Assembly: GCF_009755605.1 (NCBI RefSeq) | Contig: NZ_WPNZ01000035.1 | Location: forward strand, 1 to 64,000 | Direction: 5' to 3' | Length of the DNA stretch: 64,000 bases | From: Streptomyces typhae | Lineage (GTDB): Bacteria; Actinomycetota; Actinomycetes; Streptomycetales; Streptomycetaceae | In this document: positions 25,920 to 34,009 of the stretch, one piece after another | Layout: the number at the start of each line of letters is the position of its first letter | Position numbering within the stretch: the first letter of the stretch is position 1 | Translations under genes and position numbers: made by a program | The notes under the pieces: generated by a model | What the model was told of the DNA's origin: nothing | Databases searched by the model: none | Seen by the model: the letters and a program-made list of their open reading frames with translations, nothing else

Positions 25920-27206
25920 TCACAGTGGCGGCGCGACCCGCTGGAACAGCCGCCTCAGCAAAGCCCGGTCGATGGATGCATCAGCGGCGGTGAGCAGCGC
26001 GTTCTGCAGGTGCGCGGTCAAAGCGGCCCACGTGCGGAACGTGCCGTGCGCGCACGACCGGTCGATCCACGTCAGATCCGGGGAAGGGGCGGTGCGCCAC
26101 AGCGGATGGAAGCCGGTCACCACGGCCGCCACTTCCGCTCCGGTCAAGCGTGGAACCTCCTGCCACGCGCCGATACGCGATGCCAGCTGCGGCAGCCGGG
26201 ACAGCGCCCGCTCACTGCCCGCCCCGACCAGCACCAGCGTGATGCGGGTGCCGGGGTGATCCCACAGGCTCTGCAGGTACTCCAGACACGGCACGGGCAG
26301 GCGCTGCGCCTCATCGACCACCAGCACCCGCGCCTCACCCAAAGCCCCCGCCACCGCGGCGTCGGCCAGCGCCGACGTGTGCGGGAAACGGCCCGCCAGC
26401 TCCAGAGCGTCGAACACCGCATGTCTCATGCCGGCCACCGACGGGCGCACCGGTACCGGCACCCACGTCACCTTCCAGCCCGGAGGCACTTCGCCAAGCG
26501 CCATCCGCACGGCCGCGGTCTTGCCCCGGCCCGGATCGCCGAACACACACACCGCGCCCTGAACCGCCATCGCCTGACCTACCGCCTCGGCCACCGACCG
26601 CACCGACGACGTCCGCACCAACTGCGCGCCCGCCGGCAACGCCACACCCGCCAGCGCACCGCTCTCCCCCACCGGCAAGCCGCTGGTCGCTTCTGGTACG
26701 AGACGCGGCAGCCGGCGCGCAGCCACTTTCGCCGCGCCTGCCTCACGCGGTCCGGCCAGGGCGAGGTCAGCCAGTGCCTGCCACGTTTGCTGCTCATCCC
26801 GCTCCCGCCGCACCACCGCGCGGTCCGGCAGGACCCTGCCGGCCTGCAGGTCCCGGCGCACCACCCGGTGCAACGACGCCAGCGAGGGCACCTCGCCCCC
26901 GGCCTCCTTCATATGCCGGTGGAGCGCCGCCACGTTCCCGCCCGCCTGCGCCAGCACCTCCCACGCCTGGTCGGACAGCTCCAGCCGGGCCCGCGGCCTG
27001 CGCTCCATGCGGCCCTCGGTCCGCGCCGCCTCCAGCCAGCGCCACACCGTGCGCGCATTTACCCCGCTGACCTGGGCGCCCGCACGCACGTGCGCCGTCG
27101 TCAACGCCCCGGCCGCATCGAGCTCCAGCAGCCGCGCAACCACCACCGGCCTGGACACCCTCAGCAGCCCCGCCGTGACCTCACCCCATGCGCCCGGCTC
27201 CCCCAC
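25920..27206 (-). CDS. Chimera: transposase-type HTH region fused to TniB-like AAA ATPase
   Basis: The product has 428 residues from GTG 27206 (GGAGGGG seven bases upstream); a GTG at 27245 is an alternative. Residues about 20-160 match the N-terminal DNA-binding part of the adjacent transposase in order and motif: AGAQVSGVNARTVWRWLEAA, GNVAALHRHMKEAGGEVPSL, SLASLHRVVRRDLQAGR. Instead of a DDE core, a AAA ATPase follows: VCVFGDPGRGKTAAVRMAL (Walker A, about 225) and ARVLVVDEAQRLPVP (Walker B, about 300), ending like TniB with ALLRRLFQRV. No D-D-E residues are present. It may be a regulator or target-immunity factor, or an in-frame deletion derivative of a tniA-tniB pair. Confidence 0.78.
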   Translation of the reverse strand: MGEPGAWGEVTAGLLRVSRPVVVARLLELDAAGALTTAHVRAGAQVSGVNARTVWRWLEAARTEGRMERRPRARLELSDQAWEVLAQAGGNVAALHRHMKEAGGEVPSLASLHRVVRRDLQAGRVLPDRAVVRRERDEQQTWQALADLALAGPREAGAAKVAARRLPRLVPEATSGLPVGESGALAGVALPAGAQLVRTSSVRSVAEAVGQAMAVQGAVCVFGDPGRGKTAAVRMALGEVPPGWKVTWVPVPVRPSVAGMRHAVFDALELAGRFPHTSALADAAVAGALGEARVLVVDEAQRLPVPCLEYLQSLWDHPGTRITLVLVGAGSERALSRLPQLASRIGAWQEVPRLTGAEVAAVVTGFHPLWRTAPSPDLTWIDRSCAHGTFRTWAALTAHLQNALLTAADASIDRALLRRLFQRVAPPL

Positions 27207-27314
27207 CCCACACCCCTCCGCCCGCGCAAAACCGTCACCGACCACCGTGCCGCCGCGCAGTCCTCGGAAGGATCAGAAGTGCCGTTCTCAAGACAGTGGA
27301 GCGGAGAGGGGTGT

Positions 27315-27360
27315 ACCGCCCCATGACAGCCGCACCGCTACAGAAACCGCCCCACGACAG
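27315..27360. repeat. Two 15-bp direct repeats, possible transposase binding sites
   Basis: ACCGCCCC(A)TGACAG at 27315-27329 recurs at 27346-27360 with one change, 31 bases start to start. Repeats of this kind upstream of a Tn7/Mu-like operon often bind the transposase. GACAG also occurs near 27292. Confidence 0.45.
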
Positions 27361-27494
27361 TGACCACGCCCTTCCTCAACGCCCCACCAGCGGAAACACC
27401 CAGCTCTGATGTGCCGTCACTGACACCCACCCACTGACGCCAACCCGGCACATCGCACCTAGCCTCCCTGATTCTCTGGCTCCGCGAAACGGCC

Positions 27495-27514
27495 GGGTGA
27501 TCATTTGTCAGACA
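27495..27514 (-). other. Candidate Tn7-like element end
   Basis: Read from 27514 leftward the sequence starts TGTCTGACAAATGATCACCC. The TGT terminus and TGACAAAT core resemble Tn7-like ends, and it sits outside the repeats and the four transposition genes. No second copy was found in the window, so it is a suggestion. Confidence 0.35.
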
Positions 27515-27737
27515 GGCTCTAGAGCCCGGCACCGACACAAGCGGCCTCACCGCATATCCCGGCCAGGTCCCAACTGACCGGCGAGCCCCTTTATCTGCCG
27601 CCAGCGGAGTCTCGGCACGGCGCTGACACGGGAGGCATGCCCGGCGCAGTGGCGGCAGCGACCGCGTCGTTCTGGTTGGGGCGGAGCGTCAGCTCAGAAA
27701 GGGCCATGGGCGTGGGCGGCTTCCAGGGACTCGGCGG

Positions 27738-29063
27738 TCAGGGGGCGGGGACGCGGTGGTAGGCGAGGTGGTCGAGGATGTGCTGGTGGGCTTCCCAGCC
27801 GTCTGGGAATTTGGCGGGGACACCGAGGTGGACGGGGTCGTTGGAGGGGTGGCGGTCCAGGAGGTCGGTGATGCCGGCGCGGGCGACCATGATGCAGGCG
27901 TGCCGGTGACGTGAGGCGAGCACGCACAGGCGGCCGGCTTCGAGGTGGAAGGCGGAGGCGTCACGGCGGCCGGACAGCGGGTGTAGAACGATCGTGACGG
28001 CGAATTCACGGCCCTGCAGGCGGTTGGCGGTGTCGGCGCGTACGCCCCGGGTGTGGGGGTTGTGGTTCAGAAGGTGCTGGATGTGGCGGGCCTGTTCGCG
28101 GTGGGCGGTACCAATGGCGATGTCGGCGGGCTGCAGGCGGCGGCCGTCGGGATGGTTCTCGCAAACGGCTTCGGCGCCGCGGGTCAGCAGGCGGGCGGCC
28201 AGGGCGACCGTGGCGTGGGCGGCTTCGGCGTCGATGCGTGCGGTGTGCCGGGGCGGGAGTTCGTGCAGGGCCCAGCCGGTGCGGGCGGCTTCCTCGACGG
28301 TGGCGTCGCAGCGGTCGTGCAGCCCTTGGGTGGTGAAGGTGAGGGTACGGGTGGCGGGGGCCGTTCCCGGCTGGAACGGCGTGAAGGGGTAGAACGCCCG
28401 GGAGACGATGTCGGCCGCTGAGGGCGGAAGGCGCCAGGAGACGGGCAGGGTGCGGACGACTGCGTCGTTGTAGTTCGTCAGAACGGTGACCGCATTGTTG
28501 AGTGGGTCGTGGGGCAGGCCGATCCACCGGGGGGTGCTGATGATGGAGAACGGGTCGAGCTGCCCGGGGTCGCCCACGAGAAGGGCGCGGTCGAAGAGCT
28601 TGGCGATCAGCAGGAGGGCGTCGGAGCGCATCTGGTAGGCCTCGTCGATGATGGCCCACTGCCAGTAGGCGCTGTCGACGTACGCCCATTTCATGGCGGT
28701 GGCGATGATCACGTCGCAGGTGAGGACGTCTTTGATGTCCGTGCTGATGATGGTGTTGGGCAGGGCCAGAACGTGTTCAGGGACCTCGTAGGTGCCTCCG
28801 GTGAGGCGTCCCAGGCGCAGTCGGGAGGCTGTGGGGTCGGCGAGGCGGATGAGAAGGTCGTCGACCTGGTGGTTGGTCTGGGCAACGATGATGCATCGTT
28901 CGCCGGCGGCGGCGAGGGTGCGGGCGGCCCGGACAACGAGGGTCGATTTCCCAGCGCCCGGGGGCGAGTCGACGACGAGGGGCTGGGTGGTCCCGCCGGT
29001 GAGGGCGGTGAGGATGTCGGCGACGGCCGCATTGGCCAGGTCGGCGGGCGGGGTCGTGGTCAA
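27738..29063 (-). CDS. SF1-type ATPase/helicase (UPF1/Dna2-like)
   Basis: The product has 441 residues from a TTG whose TTGA overlaps the preceding stop. Motifs: VVDSPPGAGKSTLVVRAART (Walker A, about residue 30), VAQTNHQVDDLLIRL (motif Ia), ATAMKWAYVDS and WAIIDEAYQMRSD (motif II, about 138), ALLVGDPGQLDPF (motif III, about 163), VSWRLPPSA (motif IV), GVRADTANRLQGREF (motif V) and LCVLASRHRHACIMVAR (motif VI). This is a compact superfamily 1 helicase like those paired with RecB-type nucleases. It is the last gene of a four-gene leftward operon. Confidence 0.8.
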   Translation of the reverse strand: MTTTPPADLANAAVADILTALTGGTTQPLVVDSPPGAGKSTLVVRAARTLAAAGERCIIVAQTNHQVDDLLIRLADPTASRLRLGRLTGGTYEVPEHVLALPNTIISTDIKDVLTCDVIIATAMKWAYVDSAYWQWAIIDEAYQMRSDALLLIAKLFDRALLVGDPGQLDPFSIISTPRWIGLPHDPLNNAVTVLTNYNDAVVRTLPVSWRLPPSAADIVSRAFYPFTPFQPGTAPATRTLTFTTQGLHDRCDATVEEAARTGWALHELPPRHTARIDAEAAHATVALAARLLTRGAEAVCENHPDGRRLQPADIAIGTAHREQARHIQHLLNHNPHTRGVRADTANRLQGREFAVTIVLHPLSGRRDASAFHLEAGRLCVLASRHRHACIMVARAGITDLLDRHPSNDPVHLGVPAKFPDGWEAHQHILDHLAYHRVPAP

Positions 29064-30568
29064 GGCTTCTCGGTCTCTTCCAATGCGGCGGCGGGGTGGT
29101 TGTGCTGGGGGCCGCCGTGGGTCCAGGGGGTGTTCTCGCGGCTTGGGAAGGCGGGTCGGCTAAAGAACTCGGGGGCGAAGGTGAGTTCAAGCTGGTCCCC
29201 GACAGCGGGGACAGAGTCGCTTCGGGGCTTGTTCACCGTGCCGGTCAGCGTGGTCACCTCCAGCAGGAGGTCAGTGCCCTGCCCGCGTGGGGTGATGGCG
29301 CGAACGGCCAGGTGGACGCGGGGGTTGTGAGGGCCGGCGAGCAAGTGGCCGAGGTCCAGGCGCACCGGGTCGGTGGTGTGCAGGGTCAGGCGGGGGCGCA
29401 GCCGGGGGCCCCTGGCTCCGGGGATGGTGTGGCGAGCGTCGACGTCGGTGACGGTGCCGGCGAGGGCTTCTCCGGTGGTGCGTCGCTCGGCCATGAAGAA
29501 GGGGTCTTCCAGGGCGCGGTGGGCGTCGAAGGCGGCCTGGGCCAGCTCCAGGCGGGCGAGACGGCGGGCGGCGGAGACGGCGTCGTCCTTGATGGGCTGG
29601 GGACGACCGTCGGTGGTGAGGTAGGTGCGGTAGGCGGTGAAGCGGTCGCGGTCGGCGGCCCAGCGGCGTTGGGCGTCGGGTATCTCGGGCAGAGTGCGCA
29701 GCAGGCCGAGGGCGCGCCAGGCGTCGTCCCAGGTGGGGCGGAGGTAGGTGTGGAGGAGGTCGTTCAGGCGGTCGGTGTGGCGGGCTATGGCGGCGGTGTT
29801 GCCCTCTGCGGCGGCGATGTCGTAGGCCGTGAGCAGGGGGTCGAGTTCGAGGCTGTCGAAGGAGGGGTCGGTGGCGGGGCCGGCGGGCCGGTGCAGCCGG
29901 CCGTCGGGGCCGGGGAGCTGGGGGTTTTCGGTCTCGAGGGCGGCATGCAGGCCCGTGGTGCCGGGCGGGGGGTCGATCCAGGCGAGGAGGGCAGCAAGGT
30001 GTTCGTCCTCCAGGCGGCTCTGGCCGGTGATCCAGCGGGTGGCCAGCAGGTCGGTCAGGGCGAGCAGGAAGGCGCTTCCGGGGTGCTCGGCGTGGTCGGC
30101 GAAGAAGGTGAGCCACTGTCCGAGGCGGCCGACGCTGTGGGCTGGGTCGCTGTCCTCAGGCGGCTCGGTGAAGCGCAGGGCGCGGCCCAGCCGCTCGACG
30201 TAAGTGATCGACTTGCGGTTGGCGACCAAGAGCTGAGGGGCGTGGGTGTGCCGTTCGCGGGCGGGCTTTCTGCTTTTCGCGAGCAGGCGTTCGGTGTTGC
30301 GGAAGCTGTCGATGTAGGTGAGGACATGGTCGGCCAGCTCTTGCAGGAGTGTGGTGGGCCGGCCGTGGGGCGGGGTGACGAGGAGGTGCGGGCGGGCCGG
30401 TTCGGTGCCGAGCATGACAGCCAGCGGGGTCGCTTCGGTGCCGGAGTGGTTGAGTGGGAGGAAGAGTAGGGGCCGCTCGGTGAGGTGGAAGTGGCTGACG
30501 AGGCTGGCGTCCTGGGCTGTTTGGGTCTCGGCTGCCTCCAGGCGCAGCAGGGTGGACAGGCGGCTCAT
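29060..30568 (-). CDS. Unknown protein of the nuclease-helicase operon
   Basis: The product has 502 residues from an ATG overlapping the nuclease stop (ATGA). It has no recognised enzyme motif. The N-terminal third has alternating strands and helices (LVSHFHLTERPLLFLPLN, LLVTPPHGRPTTLLQELAD); the middle is helical (about residues 150-340); the C-terminal 150 residues are strand-rich with an OB- or beta-barrel-like look (RLRPRLTLHTTDPVRLDLGH, GTDLLLEVTTLTGTV). Both ends overlap neighbours, so it is probably a structural subunit of a complex with the nuclease and the helicase. Confidence 0.6.
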   Translation of the reverse strand: MSRLSTLLRLEAAETQTAQDASLVSHFHLTERPLLFLPLNHSGTEATPLAVMLGTEPARPHLLVTPPHGRPTTLLQELADHVLTYIDSFRNTERLLAKSRKPARERHTHAPQLLVANRKSITYVERLGRALRFTEPPEDSDPAHSVGRLGQWLTFFADHAEHPGSAFLLALTDLLATRWITGQSRLEDEHLAALLAWIDPPPGTTGLHAALETENPQLPGPDGRLHRPAGPATDPSFDSLELDPLLTAYDIAAAEGNTAAIARHTDRLNDLLHTYLRPTWDDAWRALGLLRTLPEIPDAQRRWAADRDRFTAYRTYLTTDGRPQPIKDDAVSAARRLARLELAQAAFDAHRALEDPFFMAERRTTGEALAGTVTDVDARHTIPGARGPRLRPRLTLHTTDPVRLDLGHLLAGPHNPRVHLAVRAITPRGQGTDLLLEVTTLTGTVNKPRSDSVPAVGDQLELTFAPEFFSRPAFPSRENTPWTHGGPQHNHPAAALEETEKP

Positions 30569-31698
30569 GCGGACTCCCGCAGGTGGGTGCGTACGGCGTG
30601 GGCGTGCCGGAGGGCGGCGGCCAGGTCGACTTGGTCTGGGGCGGGGCGGCGGGTGTCGTCGGCCAGGCGCAGGGCGGTGCTGATGTGATCGACGCCGCCG
30701 AGGTCGTCGCGGATGTCACTGCCCAGGACGTCGATCAGTCCTTCGTCGCGGGCTTCGCTGCGGCAGACGTAGGCCAGGTCGCAGAAATGGCGGCAGGTGG
30801 GGGTGTAGCGGGCGGGGGCGGTCTGCAGGGCCGCGGTGAGGTCCTTGGCGTCGCGGGTGGGCCGTTCGCCCCGGTCGAGGGCAAGGTCGAAGGTCGTGTG
30901 GGGCGGCAGCGCGTCGAGCAGGGGTCCGATGCGGGTGAGCCGGTTGAGCTGGCGGGTGAGGGCGGCGATCTTCTTGCGTGCGTCGACGATGCTGGCGGTG
31001 GGGTTGCGGCTGAAGTTGCGTGGGGTGATGAGGATGATGTCGTGGGAGACGTTGTCCCCGTCGAGGCCCTCCGATTCGAAGAGTTCGCGCAGCGCGATGA
31101 CGTAGGCGGCGGCCTGGGTGACGGCGGCGGCCACCTTCGCCGGGTCGGCGCGGCCGTCGAGGACGGCAAAGGACTTGATCTCGATGATGTGGAAGACACC
31201 GTCGACCTGGAAGGCGACCACGTCGGGTTCCAGGTAGACGGGATGGCCGGCGACCGTGAGCTGCAGGATGGGGTGGTCCAGCAGCGTGCGCACGGAGCGG
31301 GGGGAGCGCGCCGCTTCCAGGACGGCGGTGCGGGTGTAGGCATGGCGGACTGGCAGAGAGGCGTCCTGGCTGCCGACGGCGGCGAGGTCGGTGTGGGCCG
31401 CCTCGTGCAGGGGCAGGCCGAGGACATCGCGCAGCAGGCGCAGGAGTTCGGCGCCGCCATCGGCTTTCACTTTTTGCTCGAAGACGGCCCCGTTGCGCAG
31501 GGCGATGGAGGACTTGGCGAGCGGGCGAGGCTTGCCCAGGTGGACGGCGATCGCGTCCTTGTCGACGCCGGCGGCGTCCATCAGGGCCCGGCGGGCGCAG
31601 CCGGGGTTGGTGGTGAGGGCCGCGAGGGTGCGGGCGTCGTGCCCCTTGGCGGGGGCGGGGCCGCGCAGTGCGTCGAGCCGGTCGTTGAGCAGACTCAC
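30565..31698 (-). CDS. RecB-family PD-(D/E)XK nuclease with Fe-S cluster motif (Cas4/AddB-like)
   Basis: The product has 377 residues from a GTG with AAGGAAG five bases upstream. The nuclease core is YLEPDVVAF followed by GVFHIIEIKSFAVLD (PD...ExK, about residues 150-180). Cysteine 34 in TNPGCARRAL and a C-terminal trio in CRHFCDLAYVC (about residues 305-318) form the one-plus-three pattern that holds a 4Fe-4S cluster in Cas4, AddB and Dna2 nucleases. A conserved QAAAYVIALRE helix follows the core as in RecB nucleases. No cas genes or repeats are nearby. It is expected to process DNA ends with the SF1 helicase of the same operon. Confidence 0.8.
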   Translation of the reverse strand: MSLLNDRLDALRGPAPAKGHDARTLAALTTNPGCARRALMDAAGVDKDAIAVHLGKPRPLAKSSIALRNGAVFEQKVKADGGAELLRLLRDVLGLPLHEAAHTDLAAVGSQDASLPVRHAYTRTAVLEAARSPRSVRTLLDHPILQLTVAGHPVYLEPDVVAFQVDGVFHIIEIKSFAVLDGRADPAKVAAAVTQAAAYVIALRELFESEGLDGDNVSHDIILITPRNFSRNPTASIVDARKKIAALTRQLNRLTRIGPLLDALPPHTTFDLALDRGERPTRDAKDLTAALQTAPARYTPTCRHFCDLAYVCRSEARDEGLIDVLGSDIRDDLGGVDHISTALRLADDTRRPAPDQVDLAAALRHAHAVRTHLRESA

Positions 31699-31730
31699 GG
31701 ATCTTCCTTGCGGGATGGGTGAGGTGGTGA

Positions 31731-32591
31731 TCAGGGGACGGAGCGCAGTCGGCGGGCGGACTGGAAGGAGCCGCCGAATAGCAGGCCGGCATTGTCGAGC
31801 TGGCGGCGGGCGCGGGCGGCGGCCTGGGTGCGGGTAGTGCTATCGCTGGTGGCGTGCAGGGCGAGTTCATCCTGGGCGGCACGGCGCAGCAGCGTGAGGT
31901 CGATGGGGAGGCCGGCTTCGGTCGGGTGTGGTGCAGGGGGCTGGGCGCCGGGGATGTTGCGTGCGTAGTGCAGCAGGAGGTGGCGGGCGGGCAACGGCAG
32001 GGTGCCGCCGCTGACGCGATCTGCGGCGTCGGCGATGTTCAGCGCGCCTGTGAGGAAGTGGACGCGGGCGCTGAGCGGTCCCACAATGCGCTGTTCCAGG
32101 GGCCAGGTGCTGACTGTGAGCAGGCCGCGGGCGGGTGAGAGCAGATCGGAAGTGAGGGCCGGGCACAGGTAGTAGGGGCGGGCGCCGGGTGCGGAGCGGT
32201 AGGAGCGTTCCTCGTCGCGGCGCAGGCTGGTCAGCCGAGAGGGCGCCAGGGCACCAGCGAAGAAGGCTTCGTGAACGGTGCTGATGAGCTTGGGAGCGGC
32301 GGGCACGGCGAGCAGCGTCAGGACCTGGTGGACCTGCTCGCGCGCGGGCAGCACGACCGGTGGCTGCCCCGCTGGTTTGTTCTCGGACAGGGTGCGGCGC
32401 GTCCCGTCGTCAGCGGATGTCTCCTCGGTGTCCTCGGCCTGCTCGAACAGGGCGTCCCAGGCGCGCTGGGTGCGGCGCAGTTCGGCGCGGAGTTGTCTGA
32501 CCTGCTCGCTGTCACGAGCCAGTTGGGCGCTCCGCATGGCCTGCTGCAGCTGTTGCATGCGTTCTTCGAGTGCGTCCAGATGCTCCTGCAT
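31731..32591 (-). CDS. Coiled-coil protein, first gene of the nuclease-helicase operon
   Basis: The product has 286 residues; the ATG at 32591 is chosen because AAGGTGG lies six bases upstream (a GTG at 32600 is possible). Residues 1-55 form a strong coiled coil (LEERMQQLQQAMRSAQLARD). The rest is a helical domain with a central strand region (ARPYYLCPALTSDLLSPA, VHFLTGALNIADAADR). No family recognised. It begins the leftward operon, divergent from sbcD by 134 bases, and may bridge the two gene sets. Confidence 0.6.
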   Translation of the reverse strand: MQEHLDALEERMQQLQQAMRSAQLARDSEQVRQLRAELRRTQRAWDALFEQAEDTEETSADDGTRRTLSENKPAGQPPVVLPAREQVHQVLTLLAVPAAPKLISTVHEAFFAGALAPSRLTSLRRDEERSYRSAPGARPYYLCPALTSDLLSPARGLLTVSTWPLEQRIVGPLSARVHFLTGALNIADAADRVSGGTLPLPARHLLLHYARNIPGAQPPAPHPTEAGLPIDLTLLRRAAQDELALHATSDSTTRTQAAARARRQLDNAGLLFGGSFQSARRLRSVP

Positions 32592-32647
32592 GGCGGCCAC
32601 CTTACCGCATTCCAGTGTTTTCCAGGTTTCTCCTGTGATTGCTGTTG

Positions 32648-32688
32648 TAGAGTTTCTGTCACTTCGTCAACTCCCGCTGGTGCGGGAG
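32648..32688 (+). promoter_or_regulatory. Possible promoter and leader hairpin of sbcD
   Basis: TAGAGT (32648-32653) fits the actinobacterial -10 consensus, and CTCCCGC-TGGT-GCGGGAG (32671-32688) forms a 7-bp hairpin 37 bases before the sbcD start. A matching -35 is not clear. Confidence 0.3.
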
Positions 32689-32725
32689 CGTCGGACAGTC
32701 CTGCCTGCACCGAGGAGAGCCGTCC

Positions 32726-34009
32726 ATGAAAGCCCTGCACACATCCGACTGGCACCTGGGCCGCACGCTGCAGCGCCGCTCCCGGGACGCCGAGTTCGAC
32801 GCTGTCCTGGCCGAGATCACGGCCATAGCGGAGGACGTGCAGCCGGACCTGATTGTGCACAGCGGTGACCTGTTCGACTCCTACCGGCCCGCGCACAAGG
32901 ACGTCCTGCGCGCGCTGCGCTGCCTCAATGGCCTCGCCAGCATCGCCCCCACCGTGGTCCTGGGCGGCAACCACGACTCCCCCGAGTTGTTCGACCTGCT
33001 GAGCTACGTCTGCACCCTGCGGCCGGACGCCGGCCAGGATCGTCTGTGCTTCGTGCACAGCCGTGGCGACAGCGACCCTGGGACGGTGCTCGACTTCGCC
33101 AGCCGCGACGGACGCGAGCGGATCCGCCTTGCTGCCCTCCCCTACGTGCACCCCAACCGCTACCTGCATCTCTTCCCCAACTTCGGGACCACCGAGGGGG
33201 CCTACGCGGCTGGCCTGCGCACCCTGCAGGACGGCCTGCTCGCCCGGCTGCGCGACGGCTACGCCCCGGACCGGGACGTGCTGCTGTTCACCGCCCACCA
33301 GTACGTGGCCAGCGCCGTCCCCGCGCAGAGCGAACGCATGTGGGAGGCGCGCGAGCCCTACGCCACCGACCCCGCCGCCCTGCCGGCTGTTGCCTACTGC
33401 GCGCTGGGCCACATCCACAAGCAGCAGCCGGTCGGGACCGGCCGGCTGCCGGCCCGCTACGCCGGCAGCCCCCTGCAGATGGACTTCGGCGAGAGCGAGG
33501 AGACCAAGAGCGTCACCGTCGTCGAAGCGGGGCCCGGCCGGCGCACCCTCATCACCCCGCACACCCTGCACGCCGGACGGCGCCTGGCCCATTTCCACGG
33601 CACCCTCGAGGAACTGCGGGCCGACGCGGACCAGTACAGCGGCGTCTACCTCAAGGCCGTCATTCGCAGCGACGAGCCCGTCCTCCGGCTGGGGGACAAG
33701 GTCGCCGCGCTGGTGCCCCAGGCAATCGTGGTGAGCATCGAGGAGGACTGCGCAGCCACCCGCATCAGCGCCCTCACCAGTGCTGACGCGTCCGAGGACG
33801 GCACCGTGGACCTCACCGCGACGTTCGGCAGCTACCTCGCCGACCGCGGCACCCCTGGGCAGAGCGCCGACGAGGTGGTGGCCGCCTTCGCCGACCTCCT
33901 CGCCGCGCCGGAGTCCACGCTGCCCGCCTCCCCCGCCGAGCAACTCCTCACCGAGGCCCTCGCCACCCCCTGGACCGGCACCGCCGGCAGCCGAACGGAG
34001 ACGGCATGA
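32726..34009 (+). CDS. sbcD: SbcD-like exonuclease subunit
   Basis: The product has 427 residues from an ATG behind GAGGAG. Mn-dependent phosphoesterase motifs are intact: LHTSDWHLGR (residues 4-13), VHSGDLFDSYR (about 49), VVLGGNHDSPELFD (about 76), FTAHQYVA (about 190) and CALGHIHKQQ (about 225). A capping domain follows. It forms an Mre11-type nuclease with SbcC that opens hairpins and protein-blocked ends. The stop overlaps the sbcC start (ATGA). A chromosomal copy is normal in Streptomyces, so this is probably an extra, accessory copy. Confidence 0.9.
   Translation: MKALHTSDWHLGRTLQRRSRDAEFDAVLAEITAIAEDVQPDLIVHSGDLFDSYRPAHKDVLRALRCLNGLASIAPTVVLGGNHDSPELFDLLSYVCTLRPDAGQDRLCFVHSRGDSDPGTVLDFASRDGRERIRLAALPYVHPNRYLHLFPNFGTTEGAYAAGLRTLQDGLLARLRDGYAPDRDVLLFTAHQYVASAVPAQSERMWEAREPYATDPAALPAVAYCALGHIHKQQPVGTGRLPARYAGSPLQMDFGESEETKSVTVVEAGPGRRTLITPHTLHAGRRLAHFHGTLEELRADADQYSGVYLKAVIRSDEPVLRLGDKVAALVPQAIVVSIEEDCAATRISALTSADASEDGTVDLTATFGSYLADRGTPGQSADEVVAAFADLLAAPESTLPASPAEQLLTEALATPWTGTAGSRTETA

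Larger units (their letters stand above)
22276..27514 (-). mobile_element. TniA/TniB-type (Mu/Tn7-like) transposition module (limits approximate)
   Basis: Four leftward genes encode a transposase-ATPase chimera, a DDE transposase, an AAA ATPase and an unknown protein. A possible outer end lies at 27495-27514: read on the minus strand it begins TGT and contains TGACAAAT, as many Tn7-like ends do, and direct repeats at 27315-27360 lie inside it. The other end was not found, so the element may extend left or be degenerate. Confidence 0.5.
27207..27737. other. Intergenic, transposon end region
   Basis: No gene is seen in this stretch. It contains the direct repeats at 27315-27360 and the candidate Tn7-like end at 27495-27514. 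The part to the right of 27514 holds no recognisable feature. Confidence 0.4.

Noticed and set aside
30565..31698. Cas4 of a CRISPR system
   Set aside because: No cas genes and no repeat-spacer array were seen in the window; the gene sits with an SF1 helicase and SbcCD instead.
32671..32688. Hairpin before sbcD as a CRISPR repeat
   Set aside because: It occurs once only, without spacers; it resembles a leader hairpin.
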